DNA from: Trichaptum fuscoviolaceum
Lineage: Eukaryota > Basidiomycota > Agaricomycetes > Hymenochaetales > Trichaptaceae
NCBI GenBank assembly: GCA_910574455.1
Contig: CAJSYZ010000007.1
Span: forward strand, 682,001-746,000
Direction of reading: 5' to 3'
DNA length: 64,000 bases
Shown: positions 43,344 through 55,880 of the stretch, one piece after another
How the letters are laid out: the number at the start of each line of letters is the position of its first letter
Position numbering within the stretch: position 1 is the first letter of the stretch
Translations under genes and position numbers: made by a program
The notes under the pieces: generated by a model
The model's input: only the letters and a program-made list of their open reading frames with translations
Told to the model about the DNA's origin: nothing
Database searches by the model: none

Positions 43344-44495
43344 GTGATATTGTCAGTCGAGCAAAGTCTATCCAAGAGCAATCCAGCTGTCCATGAAAGT
43401 TTGCGCTTGAAGACAAGTCAAACAGTAGCAGGGATAAGGAGAACAAAACGAGTTACCAGTCGCAAGAAGAAGGAGATGGAACTCGGTTCCTGCCGAGTAC
43501 GAGCTATTTGCTTCCGGCGAGCTCGAGTTCGATTCGTTCCTCCGTCTTCGCAAATGTCACTAATACTTCAGACTTGCCATTCATCATGTCTAAAATCTGT
43601 TGGAAGAGACTCACTTCGACGGATCATCCCCAAAAGTCAAGCAGTGACGATTCATTGGACTTCCCGACCTGAACCAGTTCACCGCTCCCGGAAGACTGAA
43701 CTGCAACGACTCGGATGGCGTTGGCAGTCTCGCGATGCAAGTCTGAATTTACTAGTCTTGTACATCCTCAAGTCTCCTCCGTATTAGCTGGTGTGTGTTT
43801 TGGAGCTGAGTGGCTGGGCTTGGAGGATTCTGTACCATTTGGAAGGTGAGTTTACTTCCCTAGGTTTGACCATGGATTGCTAATGTCTCGTTCGAGCAGG
43901 GGTATCTAGTGATCACAAAATTGAATCTGCGGTGAAGCAACAGTGTTGAATACGTCCGAGTCTATACCAGCGCTCCCATCGGTGACCGGCCACAGTTCGG
44001 ACATACACTGCATAACAGTTTGCTCCTGCCTCCTTCTACGAGGGTGTTTTACCACCCTCCCTTTTTCTTCAGTATCGCTATGCTGTGTCCTAGTCTCGAG
44101 ACCTGTGCTACGAGGTTCACGTCTGCCATGATCTTGGACCTTCGTTCATATTGACAGATTGCCGCTCATGCGGCTACCTATTCTTAGCCCCTTCGTTCGC
44201 AAACTCGTAAATCCTTCAACAACATACTTCTTTTTGTCATCTATGTTTCAAGACTATGAGCTGGTTTATCGAGCATACCGAGCAGACTTTCATCACAGGC
44301 CTTACTGTGTCCTCCTTCTGAATTCTGGATGTTCCATGAGCGTCCGGCATCTGTACGCTGTGCGGTTAGGGCGCTCATTTCGGATGCTGTACTGTAGTAG
44401 CGAGAAGCGCTGGCCTACCTGGCCACGAGGCTATAAACCACTGCACGCCTTGCGCCGCCCTACTCTCTTCCTTCCTCCTACCGCCACCATCGAGA
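43344..44495 (+). other. Unit A upstream region
   Basis: No supported gene in the first ~1,150 bases. Short frames such as 43,344-43,787 and 44,159-44,680 are not conserved as proteins against unit B apart from the part overlapping exon 1 of the next gene. It probably contains the promoter and 5' leader; ACTATGAGCTGG-like and CCTACCTGGCCACGAGGCTATAAA (a possible TATAAA) occur about 65 bases before the ATG. Confidence 0.4.
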
Positions 44496-47156
44496 ATGTC
44501 GACGACACGCGTATCCCGTACATCTCGCATTCGTGTCCAGAGCGACACCGTGCTCGGAACAGCTCACATACTCGCGCAGCTCGTCAAGGATGTGACAGAT
44601 ATTGCCAAGGTTCCCTTTGCCTCGGAGGCCGCCTCACTAGTGCTGTCATTGCTGGAAATCGCCAAGGTGAGTTGAATTAAAGTCTACATCTTTCTTCGCA
44701 TCCTAACTAGCTTAAAGGGAGTCAAGGACAATAATGACGCCCGCGTGCGCCTGGTTACCACTGCGGCAACCTATCTCGTCAAGCTCAGACCTATTCTTAA
44801 TAATCAAGATTCGTCAGAGGACATTCCTCCAGAGTTAAGGCTCCAACTAGAGGATTTTCAACAGTGAGCTACCTAGATACTCATGAGGCCATCATCTTTA
44901 AGAACTACATACTAGTGCATTGGTTGAACTGAAAAATGACTTGGAAATGATGAAGAAGCAAAAATTTTGGAAGCGAGTCTTCGGAAAAGATCGTATTTCT
45001 ACGACACTTCAAGACCGCAAGGATGCTCTGCAGGCTTCATATAATGCGCTACAGGTATGTATTAGATGTTGATTATATGAAAAGCACACTATTATGTTAA
45101 TTCGTTGCCCAGATGTGGACAAATGTCAATACATATGCCTTGGTTCGAAAGTCTGCGAAAGAACCGGACGCCGATGATGGTGTAAGTCAACTCGATCCCG
45201 TATGTTGTCACATTTTAATGGGATATACCTAGATTCTTCGATTCGACCAATCCCAAGTAGTACTTAAAGCCACACTTACAGTAAAGAGCGGTTTCTTTTC
45301 TAAGCTTGAGCTTGGTGAACTGCGTGCCAATGGCGATCGTCAGCCAGTTCTCGTGAAGCGTTTTACGAACAAGACAGTAAGAATGATACCGACTTAGGTG
45401 GAACGTTCTAACTTGTCTCGCAGGAACGCGATGACGAGGCGAAGAAGTGGCGAAAGCTGTGGTATCTCCGTTTTCTTACTTTCTGGGTTTGTTTGACATC
45501 TTTAGTAGGCACGCAAATCTACCGCAGCTGGCTGGATGTTCAAACGACCGATCAGCCATGCAGTTCATCCTTTTCCACGATACATATCTTGCATCCCAGA
45601 CGGCGGAAATACGTAGCTTGGCCGCTTTTCTTTTGACGTTTTCTAAATCGCATGATGTCTTTTCTTTGGTCAACACGCTGACTGATTTTGTGAGTATATT
45701 CTTCAACTGAGCGAAAAAAAATGGTTGAGATTTGGATGATAAACAGGTCAATGATGCTATTGTGAGTGATGTGTTGAAGTCCCTCGCTCCGGCTCAATGT
45801 GCTATAGTCGGCAATAAGACATATGCAGGTGATGCTGAATTACGATGAGGATGAGACCGCTCGGCTCGCTAGCGTACGCAATGCTTCTTCTCGATGTGTC
45901 TATTCAGCTCAAAATGGATTGCGAGCAGATCACGAAGTATACTTTCGGTGGTGACGGGCGAGTCGTTGTTACTCCCCCACTTCAGGCTTTAACCAAGTCA
46001 GGTTTTGGTGTCCGGACTGGTGTATTTAACGGTCTGTTTCCAGCATATGTACGCGGTCAGATTCACAGCATGTCTTTGTCTGACATTGAACTAACTAGGG
46101 CACGAGTGAGGCTTCCATGCGGCGCTATTTTGCGCAGCTTGACGACATGCCCACACATGCTACGCTCTCGGAGGTGCTTGATCGTGAGCAACTCGACAAA
46201 TGGGCAGTTCTGGACAGTCTTATGACTCAGATTCGAGTTACGCCTACCGGATACTATGAGAAGCCACAGCAATACTTCATGCCGGAAACTCGGTGGGCAT
46301 GGGCTGATTATTCCGTCGTCATCGAACCAGGCGATTTTGGCGTGCTCGTTCCTGGAGAAAGAGAGGATAACGCTTTCCGACGAGTGGGCAACTCCGCGGC
46401 GAACAATTCTGCTCTGTTCGAGTATCAGTCAAAGCATTGGGTGGATGACCGCAATTATGTTTCCTTCGAGGTAGTCTGTGAGCAGCCAATCACGTACGTC
46501 ATAGACTTTGCCTAGCTTTGCTGTCGACGTCATAGATGATGCAGATGGAAACTCGATCGGATGACTGATGGCTGCATTTTCCATTACCAACACAAACAAA
46601 AGCTGACACACGCTGTCCATCGGTCGAAGCGATTTCTCCAACTGAGTGCACCCAAAGACTGCGACGTGGACGAGCTGCTCTTCGGTGCGTTGATTTCTGC
46701 GCTGTACTTTTGCAGGTCTGATTTCAGTTATGCCAGTCGTCAGCATTTGGCGCTATCGCCTCTATGAATATCGTCGCCAATCAGAATCATTAGGAAAGAG
46801 CCAGGTCGCTGACGTCTACGCCAGTCTACCAAACTGGAACTCACACGAACTACTCTTTTCCCACTGCGCTCCTGGCCTCTGCTCTGGTTCCTGCGATCAT
46901 CCTCTCGACAGTCGGGTCAGCATAGAGAGATATGGGTGAGTCCTTAGTAAATGTACCATCCTACGACTACTCAAATCCTTTCAGTGAGTATATGCGCATC
47001 CAGTACGTCACTGTCCCAGTTGCGAAACGCACCGCAATTCTCGAAGCACCTGCGGAAAAGTCCCATAGGCTCTGGGCACCGAGATTCAAGGAATATGAGT
47101 CAATCATCCCGCGGCGGAACGAGACTGAGAAGCGCTCACCAGCGGAATGGCCTTAG
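44496..47156 (+). CDS. MLKL-NTD/HeLo-like helical domain plus kinase-like segment (unit A)
   Basis: Exons 44,496-44,666, 44,718-44,863, 44,916-45,054, 45,113-45,181, 45,233-45,376, 45,424-45,461, 45,506-45,689 and from 45,747 join in phase. The N-terminus (TVLGTAHILAQLVKDVTDIA, LVTTAATYLVKLRP, FWKRVFGKDRI) resembles the four-helix adaptor domain of MLKL/HeLo type common in Agaricomycetes. The next part (VLVKRFTNKTERDDEAKKW; LCRHANLPQLAGCS; QFILFHDTYL) follows the pattern of a kinase N-lobe, with K in VLVK. No catalytic HRD or DFG was found, so it is more like a pseudokinase. After 45,848 the exon structure is uncertain. Later ORFs 46,117-46,515 and 46,932-47,156 (ending ETEKRSPAEWP) look like its continuation. 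It could be functional or recently dead. Confidence 0.55.
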
Positions 47157-47371
47157 CTTCAGACTTTGCTTACATCTTCTTCGTCTGCTAGATCATCGCA
47201 CTCATCGAGTTGGTTTAGCTTCATTCATTTGTTCGCCACCAGTCTAATGCACTATCATTGCATTAACACTCAAAAATGATGTGTATATTAAGCCGTGACA
47301 GCCCTATGTCGACTCAGAGCTTGAAATCTGATCCAATGGCAGTAGCCATGGTCAATGTACATTTTCTACAT

Positions 47372-47700
47372 CTACAAGCCGTAACTTATACAACGCTCGC
47401 AAATATCTGTTGTGTTAATCAGGAGATGGACAGAAGGTGAATTATTCTTTGCACATACCTTACTCCAGTCCGCATTTGCGAGCTCGCCAACATGCTTCAT
47501 CACTTCCTCCGGATTTTCGAGGAATGGTGCGTGGTTAGAACCGTCCATGAGAGCGACTTTCACATTTGTGCAAACTTTCTGTGCCTCCGAGACCACTGCT
47601 TGCGTATCCACGAGTGCGTCCCGGGTTGACAGCGCAACAAGTACCGGAAATCCTTCCTGACCAAGAGCATTTAGTGCACTGCTATCTATACGACGATGGA
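47372..47700 (-). pseudogene. Alpha/beta-hydrolase C-terminal fragment (unit A)
   Basis: Minus-strand frame GFPVLVALSTRDALVDTQAV ... VALMDGSNHAPFLENPEEVM. The D of TRDALVD and the H of SNHAPF match the acid and His of an alpha/beta-hydrolase catalytic triad. The nucleophile-bearing part is absent, so this is a 3' remnant. It faces the preceding gene and follows the same orientation as the TFIIB piece. Confidence 0.7.
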
Positions 47701-48169
47701 CTGTCTGATATGTAGGCTATCCCAGCCAATCACTTTGCACGTCCCCAGCGGCGCAATCGCCTCGCCTTCAAGTCTATGATGCAGCGTCTACCTCCGATTG
47801 AAGGTCGGATATTCGGTCTGAGATACGTAGAGCACCCTACTTCACTGGCTTCCGGGTTGAATAGAACTGCGCATTCCTTCTGGCACAATGGCGCGAGGAG
47901 AGTGTACTCATTAGCGCGAATGACTCCGAGGAGATAGACGATCCCGGAGAGTGTGTTCGGACGAAGATGCACAGTTAAACCAGCAGCTACCGTTCCTGGG
48001 AATGTGGAATTATATGGGCCGCAGAGACTGTAATAGATGACGATTACCTCCCAGGCTACATTCTCTTGGGAAACCAATGTATTGCTCTATCATGAAAGCT
48101 ACTATACAGATACAAATGTCTCAATGGACAGTGGAAAAGTGAAAGTGCATACAAGCGAGAAACTGACGG

Positions 48170-48990
48170 ATGAGAATCATCGATACGACCTCTCATCGGG
48201 AAGGTTTTCCACCTTCGCCTTCCCGGATTCGACCCATTTCTTCTTTATGAGCCTTTCCTTGTAGCCAAAATATATCCGGTACATTAACTTGATGGTATTC
48301 TCACCGAAACCCGCCAGTTGACTGATTTTCTTCCCGGGAAGGTGGCTTGTAAAGTACTAATTAGATTGCATCCCCAGCCACCGAAACGGGGCTACGTCCG
48401 TCACCAATGGACTGGTCACGGGCAAGCCTGATCACATCACCACAGATGGCCTGGAAATGGTGGGGTAGATCTGAATGGTTGCAGAAGCGGACCAACAGGT
48501 CCTCGGCGCCTGTGGCTCGCGCCGGGCTGGCAGCTGAATTCCTATCATGCGCTCCCGGCGAAAGGTTGAAGGCCTGCTCGAGTGCCTTGTAGCACTGTCG
48601 AAGCGTCGTCTTTGCGACGCGGGTTAGGTTGTTAATCTCGCCGAACGTCCGGGGAACATGCGCCTGACGACACGCGACGAAAATGCAGGCCCCGATGACT
48701 GACTGCATCGAGGTTTTTTCTCCTCAGCAGGTTCTCTTCGTATGAACGCTTGTACAGCTGTTTTGCAATGTCGCTGATCGTCTTCGGCAACGAAATTTGT
48801 TTACACCAGCTCGAGATTTCGCCAAAGGCCTACATGAGGTTTCGGTCGATTGCGAGGCCTTTCCACGGGCAGCGGCATGCTGTAGCTTGTGAACTTCGCC
48901 CGACCCCCCATCGCGGAAACCGATGACCGTGTCAAGCTGCTCCATTCCATCCCAGAGAGAATCACTAGCACGGATCGTCTCCTTCGTCAT
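48170..48990 (-). pseudogene. sua7: Transcription factor IIB fragment (unit A)
   Basis: Pieces in order on the minus strand: RASDSLWDGMEQLDTVIGF; then (shifted) ISDIAKQLYKRS; VIGACIFVACRQAHVPRTFG; CYKALEQAFNLSP; EDLLVRFCNHSDLPHHFQAI with CGDVIRLARDQSIGDGRSP and VSVAGDAI; and near 48,290-48,170 YRIYFG..ERLIKKKWVESGKAK. These are the two cyclin-fold repeats of TFIIB (SUA7). The N-terminal zinc ribbon is missing and several frame breaks are present. TFIIB is an essential single-copy factor, so this is a captured or duplicated fragment. A retained intron between pieces near 48,720 argues against retrotransposition. Confidence 0.85.
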
Positions 48991-50233
48991 TTGCGAAGGT
49001 CTAATAGAGGCTGAGTCTTAAGGAGATAGCTAACCATATTTCACTTACACGCCATTCACTCTTATGAAGAAACATCATTAATACGTTGACTGTATGTCAA
49101 TTCAACCGATGCGTTCTAGGCTCACCTTCGCTATGATGTTGGCAATCCTCTTATCTGCGAAAGTACCTGCATTCACGATGATTATGTGCAGTAGGTTCAC
49201 CTTTGTGTGAAGTTGCCGCATGAATTCAATACATTGTTTTGATATAAGCATCTTGTGCAGGATTAAGACACGACTGGAAAGACTTACGCGGTTGTCAACA
49301 GGTTGACATGGTTCTCTTGCTCCGGATACGCGTTAAAGCGCAACTCGATATTGCTTTCCAGCCACAATGCGATCAAGCCATTAATCTCTACACTTCTTAT
49401 CCGAGTTAAGAAGGCTGGATAAAATGCACCTATCCTCATTTGTTGATGAGGACGCCGAACCCAGACGGAGAAGGACACCATTCATCTCGACAGGTTCGAA
49501 GGGAATGAAAAGATAAGATAAGCGCACCTTAATTAGCGAAAAGATTCCGTACCGCACTGACGTTTTCATTCACAACTCTTCGGTCTCATTCCCTCGGTCT
49601 CATGGGGCAGAGCTGCCTTCGAAGGATAAAGGTGATGAAGAGATGTTGACTAGCGTTGACTTTCCCATTCCAGATTCGCCTGAGAGAAAGTAAACGCTGG
49701 CGCAAAATATTGCAGGTACAAGGACCAGTTTCCGGAATGCATACATGCTACAGAATGCAGAAGGATGGGCGGATTAGGTGAAAGAGTGTAGCTTCCTCGG
49801 AGAGCCGTGCGAGGAAGTGTCAACTTGAAGTTGTGAAGGGGAAGGCCAGAGTCCAATGAGGCGCCATTTGCGAGATAAGTTGACCACCATACATTCCACT
49901 CGCAATTCCTGGTAACGACTCGCTTATCAACGTCAGAAATCCTTGAGAAATACATATGATGTATAAGGAGGAATTGACACACTGTCCCAACATCAGTTCT
50001 TGACTTGAGTTGGTATTGAAACGAATGATCACCTGTAGCCGCCGGACTCAACATACATTACTTCGTCACGTAGAGCCATCCCAACCCCGTAGCTCCCATA
50101 AGCACGCCACTCCGCTCCTTTCAAAGGACCTGCGAGCAATCCTATTAATTCACCCTCCTTGTTGCTATTGCTGTCCCTTCGGCCTCTCTCACGTCGACAG
50201 ACCAGTCCCGGTTGGAGCACCCGCAAAAGCTTA
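48991..50233. other. Unit A distal part, no identified gene
   Basis: Short frames near 49,284-49,700 have counterparts in unit B (e.g. DEEMLTSVDFPIPDSPERK versus DEEVLTSVDFSIPDSSERK on the plus strand), so a decayed exon may be present, but I cannot name it. The last 190 bases are the segment also found at 15,010-15,176. Confidence 0.4.
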
Positions 50234-51368
50234 GTGATATTGTCAGTCGAGCAAAGTACTATCCAGAAGCAATTCAGCTTCCATGAAAGAAGTCGCGCTT
50301 GAAGAGAAGTCAAGCGGTAGCAGGGGTGAGGAGAACAAAACTCACCAGTCGCAAGGAGAAGTAACTCGGTTCCTGCCGAGTCTCAGCCATTTGCTTCCGT
50401 CGACCTTAGAGCCTGAGTACATTTCCTTCGTCTTCGCAAATGCCACGAATACTTCAGACTTGCAATTTTTCCCGACTAAGATTCGTTGGAAGTGACTCCG
50501 ACAGATCCTCCCAAAATCAAGCAGTGACTTGTTATTGAACTCCCGTCTTAAACCAGTTCACTAGTATTCCCCGAAGACTGAACTGCAAAGACCGTCTCGG
50601 ATGGCGTTGGCAGTCTCGCGATGCAAGTCTGAGTTTACTGGTCTTGTACATCCTCAAGTCTCCTCCTTATTAGCGTGTGTGTGTTTGGAATCGAGCGGCT
50701 GGACTTCGAGAATACTGTACCGTTTGGAAGGTGAGTTTACTTCCCTAAGTTAGACCACGGATTGCTAATTTCTCGTCCGAGCAGGGGTATCTAGTGATAC
50801 ATTATGCACAAAATTGAATCTGCGGTGAAGCAACAGTGTTAAATACGTCCGAGTCTATACCAGCGCTCCCATCGGCGACCGGCCTCAATACGGACATGCA
50901 CTTCATAAAAGTTTGCTCCTGCCTCCTACGAGGCTGTTCTCTCCCTTTTTCTTCAGTATCGCTATGCTGTGTCCTAGTCCTGAGACCTGTGCTACAAGGT
51001 TCACGTCTGCCATGATCTTGCACCTTCGTTATTGACAGATTGCCGCTCATGCCGCTACCTATTCTTAGCCCCTTCGTTCGCAAACTCGTGAATCCTTTAA
51101 CAACATACTTCTTTTTGTCATTTATGTTTCAAAACTATGGGATTGGTCTAACGAGTATCTCGAGCAGGCTATCATCACAGGCCTTACTGTGTCCTCCTTC
51201 TGAGTTCTGGATGTTCCATGAGCGTCGCGGCTTGTGTACGCTGTGCGGTTAGGGCGCTCATCTCGGATGCTGTACTGTAGCGAGAAGCGCTGGCCTACCT
51301 GGCCACGAGGCTATAAACCACACGCCTTGAGCGCATTCTCTTCCTTCCTCCCACCATCATCATCGAGA

Positions 51369-54027
51369 ATGTCGACGACACCCGTATCCCGTTCATCTCG
51401 CATTCGTGTCCAGAGCGACACTGTGCTCGGAACAGCACACATACTCGCGCAGCTCGTCAAGGATGTGACAGATATTGCCAAGGTTCCCTTTGCCTCGGAG
51501 GCCGCCTCACTAGTGCTGTCATTGCTGGAAATCGCCAAGGTGAGTTGGGCCAAAGAGTCCACATCTTTTTTCGCGTTCTAACTAGGTTATAGGGAGTTAA
51601 GGACAATAATGACGCCCGCGTGCGCCTGGTTACCACTGCGGCGACCTATCTCGTCAAGCTCAGACCTATTCTTAATAATCAAGATTCGTCAGAGGACATT
51701 CCTCCAGAGTTAAGGCTCCAACTAGAGGATTTTCAACAGTGAGCTAACTAGATACTCATGAGGCCATCTTATTTAAGACCTACGTACCAGTGCATTGGTT
51801 GAACTGAAAAATGACTTGGAGATGATGAAGAAGCAAAACTTTTGGAAGCGAGTCTTCGGAAAAGATCGTATTTCCACGACACTTCAAGACCGCAAGGATG
51901 CTCTGCAGGCTTCATATAATGCGCTACAGGTATGTATTAGATGTTGATTATATGAAAAGCACACTATTATGTTAATGCGATGCCCAGATGTGGACAAATG
52001 TCAATACATATGCCTTGGTTCGAAAGTCTGCGAAAGAACCGGACGCCGATGATGGTGTAAGTCAACTCAATCCCGTATGTTGTCACATTTTAATGGGCTA
52101 TACCTAGATTCTTCGATTCGACCAATCCCAAGTAGTACTTAAAGCCACACTTACAGTAAAGAGCGGTTTCTTTTCTAAGCTTGAGCTTGGTGAACTGCGT
52201 GCCAATGGCGATCGTCAGCCAGTTCTCGTGAAGCGTTTTACGAACAAGACAGTAAGAATGATACCGACTTAGGTGGAACGTTCTAACTTGTCTCGCAGGA
52301 ACGCGATGACGAGGCGAAGAAGTGGCGAAAGTTGTGGTAACTCCGTTTTCTTGGTTCTCGATCTTGCCTAACATCTTTAGCAGGCACGCAAATCTCCCAC
52401 AGCTGGCTGGATGTTCAAACGACCGATCAACGATGCAGTTCATCCTTTTCCATGATACATATCTTACATCTCAGACGGCGGAAATACGTAGCTTGGCCGC
52501 TTTTCTTTTGGAGTTTTCAAGATCGCATGATGTCTTTTCTTTGACCAACAAGCTGACTGATTTTGTGAGTATATCCTTCAGCTGATCGAAACAAATGCTT
52601 GAGATTTGGATGACACACAGGTGAATGATGCTATTGTGAGTGATGTGTTGAAGTCCCTCGCTCCGGCTCAATGTGCTATAGTCGGCAATAAGACATATGC
52701 AGGTGATGCTGAATTACGATGAGGATGAGACCGCTGAGCTCGCCAGCGTACGCAATGCTTCTTCTCGATCTGTCTATTTTGCTCAAAACGGTCTGCGAGT
52801 AGATCACGAAGTTTACTGTCGGTGGTGACGGGCGAGTCGTTGTTACTCCCCCACTTCAGGCTTTGACCAAGTCCGCTGGTGGTGTTCGGATTAGTGTATA
52901 TAACAGTCTGTTTCCAGCAAATGTACGCGATCAGATTTGCAGCAACCCTTAATCTGACATTCAACTAACTAGGGCACGAGTGAGGCTTCCATGCGGCGCT
53001 ATTTTGCGAAGCTTGACGACATGCCCACACATGCTACGCTCACGGAGGTGCTTGATAGTGAGCAACTCGACAAATGGGCGGCGCTGGACAGTCTCAGGGC
53101 CCAACTTCGAAGAACGCCTACCGGATATGAGAAGCCACAGCAATACTTCATGCCGGAAACACGGTGGGCATTGACTGACTATTCCGTCGACATCAAACCA
53201 GGCGATTTTGGAGTGCTCGTTCCTGGAGAAAGACGGGAGTTTGCTTTCCGACGAGTAGACAACTCCGCGGCGAACAAATCTGCTCTGTTCGAGTATAAGT
53301 CAAAGCATTGGGTGTATGACCGCAATTATGTTGACTTCGACGTAGTCTATGAGCAGCCAATCACGTACGTCATAGACTTTGCCTAGCTTTGCTGCTGACG
53401 TCATAGATGATGCAGGTGGAGACTCGATCGGATGACTGATGGCTGCATTTTCACTCACCTACACGAACAAAAGCTGACACACGCTGTCCATCGGTCGAAG
53501 CGATTTCTTGAACTAAGTGCACCCAAAGACTGCGACGTGGATGAGCTGATCTTCGGTGCGTTGATTTCTGTGCTGTGCTGTTGCAGATCTGATGCCGGCT
53601 ATGCCAGTCGTCGACGTTGAGCGCTTTCGCAATTATCAATATGCTCTCCAATCAGAATCATTAGGAGAGAGCCAGGTGGCTGACGTCTACGCCAGTCTAC
53701 CAAACTGGAACTCACACGAAGTACTCTTTTCCCACTGCGCTCCTGGCCTCTGCTCTGGTTCCTGCGATCATCCTCTCGACAGTCGGGTCAACATTAAGAA
53801 ATATTAGTGAGTCCTTAGTAAATGCACCATCCTACGACTCCTCAAATCCTTTCAGTGAGTATATGCGCATCGAGTACGTCACCGTCCCGCTTGCGAATCG
53901 CATCGCATATCTCGAAACATCTGCGTAAAGTCTCATAGGCTCTGGGCGCCGAGATTCAAGGAATATGAGTCAATCATCCCGCGACGGAACGAGACTGAGA
54001 AGCGCTCACCAGCGGAATGGCCTTAGC
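51369..54027 (+). pseudogene. MLKL-NTD/HeLo-like gene, unit B copy
   Basis: Same exon layout as unit A: 51,369 ATG (MSTTPVSRSSRIRVQSD), splice sites conserved (AAG|GTGAGT; CAACA|GTGAGC; CTACAG|GTATGT; GATGGT|GTAAGT; AAGACA|GTAAGA). The later ORF 52,991-53,386 differs from unit A by substitutions and a clean one-codon deletion (GYYEKP to GYEKP). The final exon has a TAA where unit A reads GAA (near 53,928), so the C-terminal piece is truncated. The exon structure between about 52,750 and 52,980 is broken by stops in both copies. Whether either copy is expressed is unknown. Confidence 0.55.
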
Positions 54028-54315
54028 TTCAGACTTTGCTTACATCTTCTTCCTCTGCTAGATCATCGCATTCATCGGGTTGGTTTAGCTTCATCCATTT
54101 GTTTGTCACCAACCAGTTGCACAATTTTTGCATTAACGCTCAGCAAAGCTTCTTGGATCATGTGCATAGTAAGCCATGACAGCCCTATGCCAACTCAGCT
54201 TGATATCTTAGCTAAAGACAGTGGCCATGGACGATGTACGTTTTCTAATTCTACAAAGCAGAACTTATACAACGCTCGCAGATATCTGTTGTGTTAATCA
54301 ATGGATGGCTAGAAG

Positions 54316-54600
54316 GTGTATTATTCTTTGCGCATACTTTATTCCAAACCGCATTCGCACTCGCCAACTCTCTTCATCACTTCCTTCGGATTTTCGTGGA
54401 ATAGTGCATGGCTAATACCGTCGATCAAAGCGATATTCAGATTTGTGAAAGCCTTCTGTGCTTCCGAGACCACTGCTAGTGTATCCACGAGTGCGTCCTG
54501 GGTTGACTGCCCAACCAGCACCGGGAATCCTTTCGGACCAAGAGCATTTAGTGCACTCCTATCTATACGACGATGGACTGTCTGATATGTAGGCTATCCC
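54316..54600 (-). pseudogene. Alpha/beta-hydrolase C-terminal fragment (unit B)
   Basis: Counterpart of 47,372-47,700: FPVLV.QSTQDALVDTLAVV ... ALIDGISHALFHENPKEVM. The triad-like Asp and His are still visible (SHALF in place of NHAPF). No start or nucleophile region. Confidence 0.65.
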
Positions 54601-55021
54601 AGCCAATCACTTTGCACGTCCCAGCGGCGCAATCGCCTCGCCTTCACTTCAGTCTCTGATGCAGCGTCTACCTCCGATTGAAGATCGAATATCCGGTCTG
54701 AGAAACGTTGAGCACTCTACTCCACTAGCTTCCGGGATAAATAGAACTGCTCATTCCTTCTGGCACAATGGCGTCAGGAGAGTCAAGTCCGCGAAGGAGT
54801 CCGCAGAGATAGACAATTCCGGAGATTGTCTTCGGAGAAAGATGCGCAGTTGAATCAGCTCAAACTGATCCTGGGAATGGAACTAATGGGCTAAGAGACT
54901 GTCTCGAATAACGAGATTTTACATCTCAGGCTCCTGTTCAACGAATACGCAAACTTATGATTATGTTTCAACTCCGGTCTGCGTTCTCTTCGGAAACCAA
55001 TGAATTGCTCTATTATGAATG

Positions 55022-55880
55022 CTACTGTCTCAATGGAAAGTGGAAAAGTGAAAGAACATATAATCGAGAAACTGAAGGATGAGAACATCGATACAATCTC
55101 TCATCTGGAAGGTTTTCCACCTTCGCCTTTCCGGATTCGACCCATGTCTTCTTTATGAGTCTTTCCTTGCAGCCATAATATATCCGGTACACTATCTTGA
55201 TGGTACCCGCACTGACACCCGCCACTTGACTGAGCTCCTTCCCTTGAAGGTGGCTTGTATGCGCCACCAGCAACCGAAACGAGGGCTACGACCGTCACCA
55301 ATGGACTGGTCACGGGCAAGCCTGATCACATCACCACAGATGGCCTAGAAATGGTGGGGTAGATCCAAATGGTTGCAGAAGCGGACCAACAGGTCCTCGG
55401 CGTCTAGGGCTCGCGACGGGTTGGCAGCTGAGTTTCTATCATGCGCTTGTGGCGAAAGGTTGAAGGCCTGCTCGAGTACCTTGTAGCACTGTCCAAGTGT
55501 CGTCTTTGAGACGCGGGTCAGGTTGCTAATCTCGCCGAATGTCCGGGGGACATGCGCCTGACGACACGCGACGAAAATGATGACTGCATCGAGGTCCTTT
55601 CTCCTCAGCAGGTTCTCTACATAAGAACGCTTGTACAGCTGTTTTGCAATGTCGCTGATCGTCTTCGGGAGCGAAAGCCGATCACACCAGCTCGAGATTT
55701 CGCCAAAGGCCTGCATGAGGTTTCGCTCCTATTGCGACGCCTTTCCACAGGCAGCAGCATGCTGAAACTTATGGGCTTCGCCCGACCCACCATCGCGGAA
55801 GCCGATGACCGTGCCGAGCTGCTCCATTCCATCCCAGAGAGAATCACTAGCACGGATCGTCTCCTTCGTCATTTACGAAG
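55022..55880 (-). pseudogene. sua7: Transcription factor IIB fragment (unit B)
   Basis: Counterpart of the unit A piece: AFGEISSWCDRLSLPKTISD, AKQLYKRSYVENLLRRKDL, FVACRQAHVPRTFGEISNLT, EDLLVRFCNHLDLPHHF, GKELSQVAGVSAGTIKIVYR and RLIKKTWVESGKAKVENLP. Relative to unit A the segment around VIGACIFVACR has lost bases (reads AVIIFVACR). Still lacks the zinc ribbon and has a stop before the second cyclin repeat. Non-functional. Confidence 0.85.

Larger units (their letters stand above)
43344..50233 (+). repeat. Tandem unit A (6,890 bp)
   Basis: Starts GTGATATTGTCAGTCGAGCA and ends AAGCTTA just before the same start recurs at 50,234. Co-linear with unit B along its whole length, including genes and fragments, with scattered substitutions and small indels. 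Several indels in the main ORF are multiples of three. Confidence 0.92.
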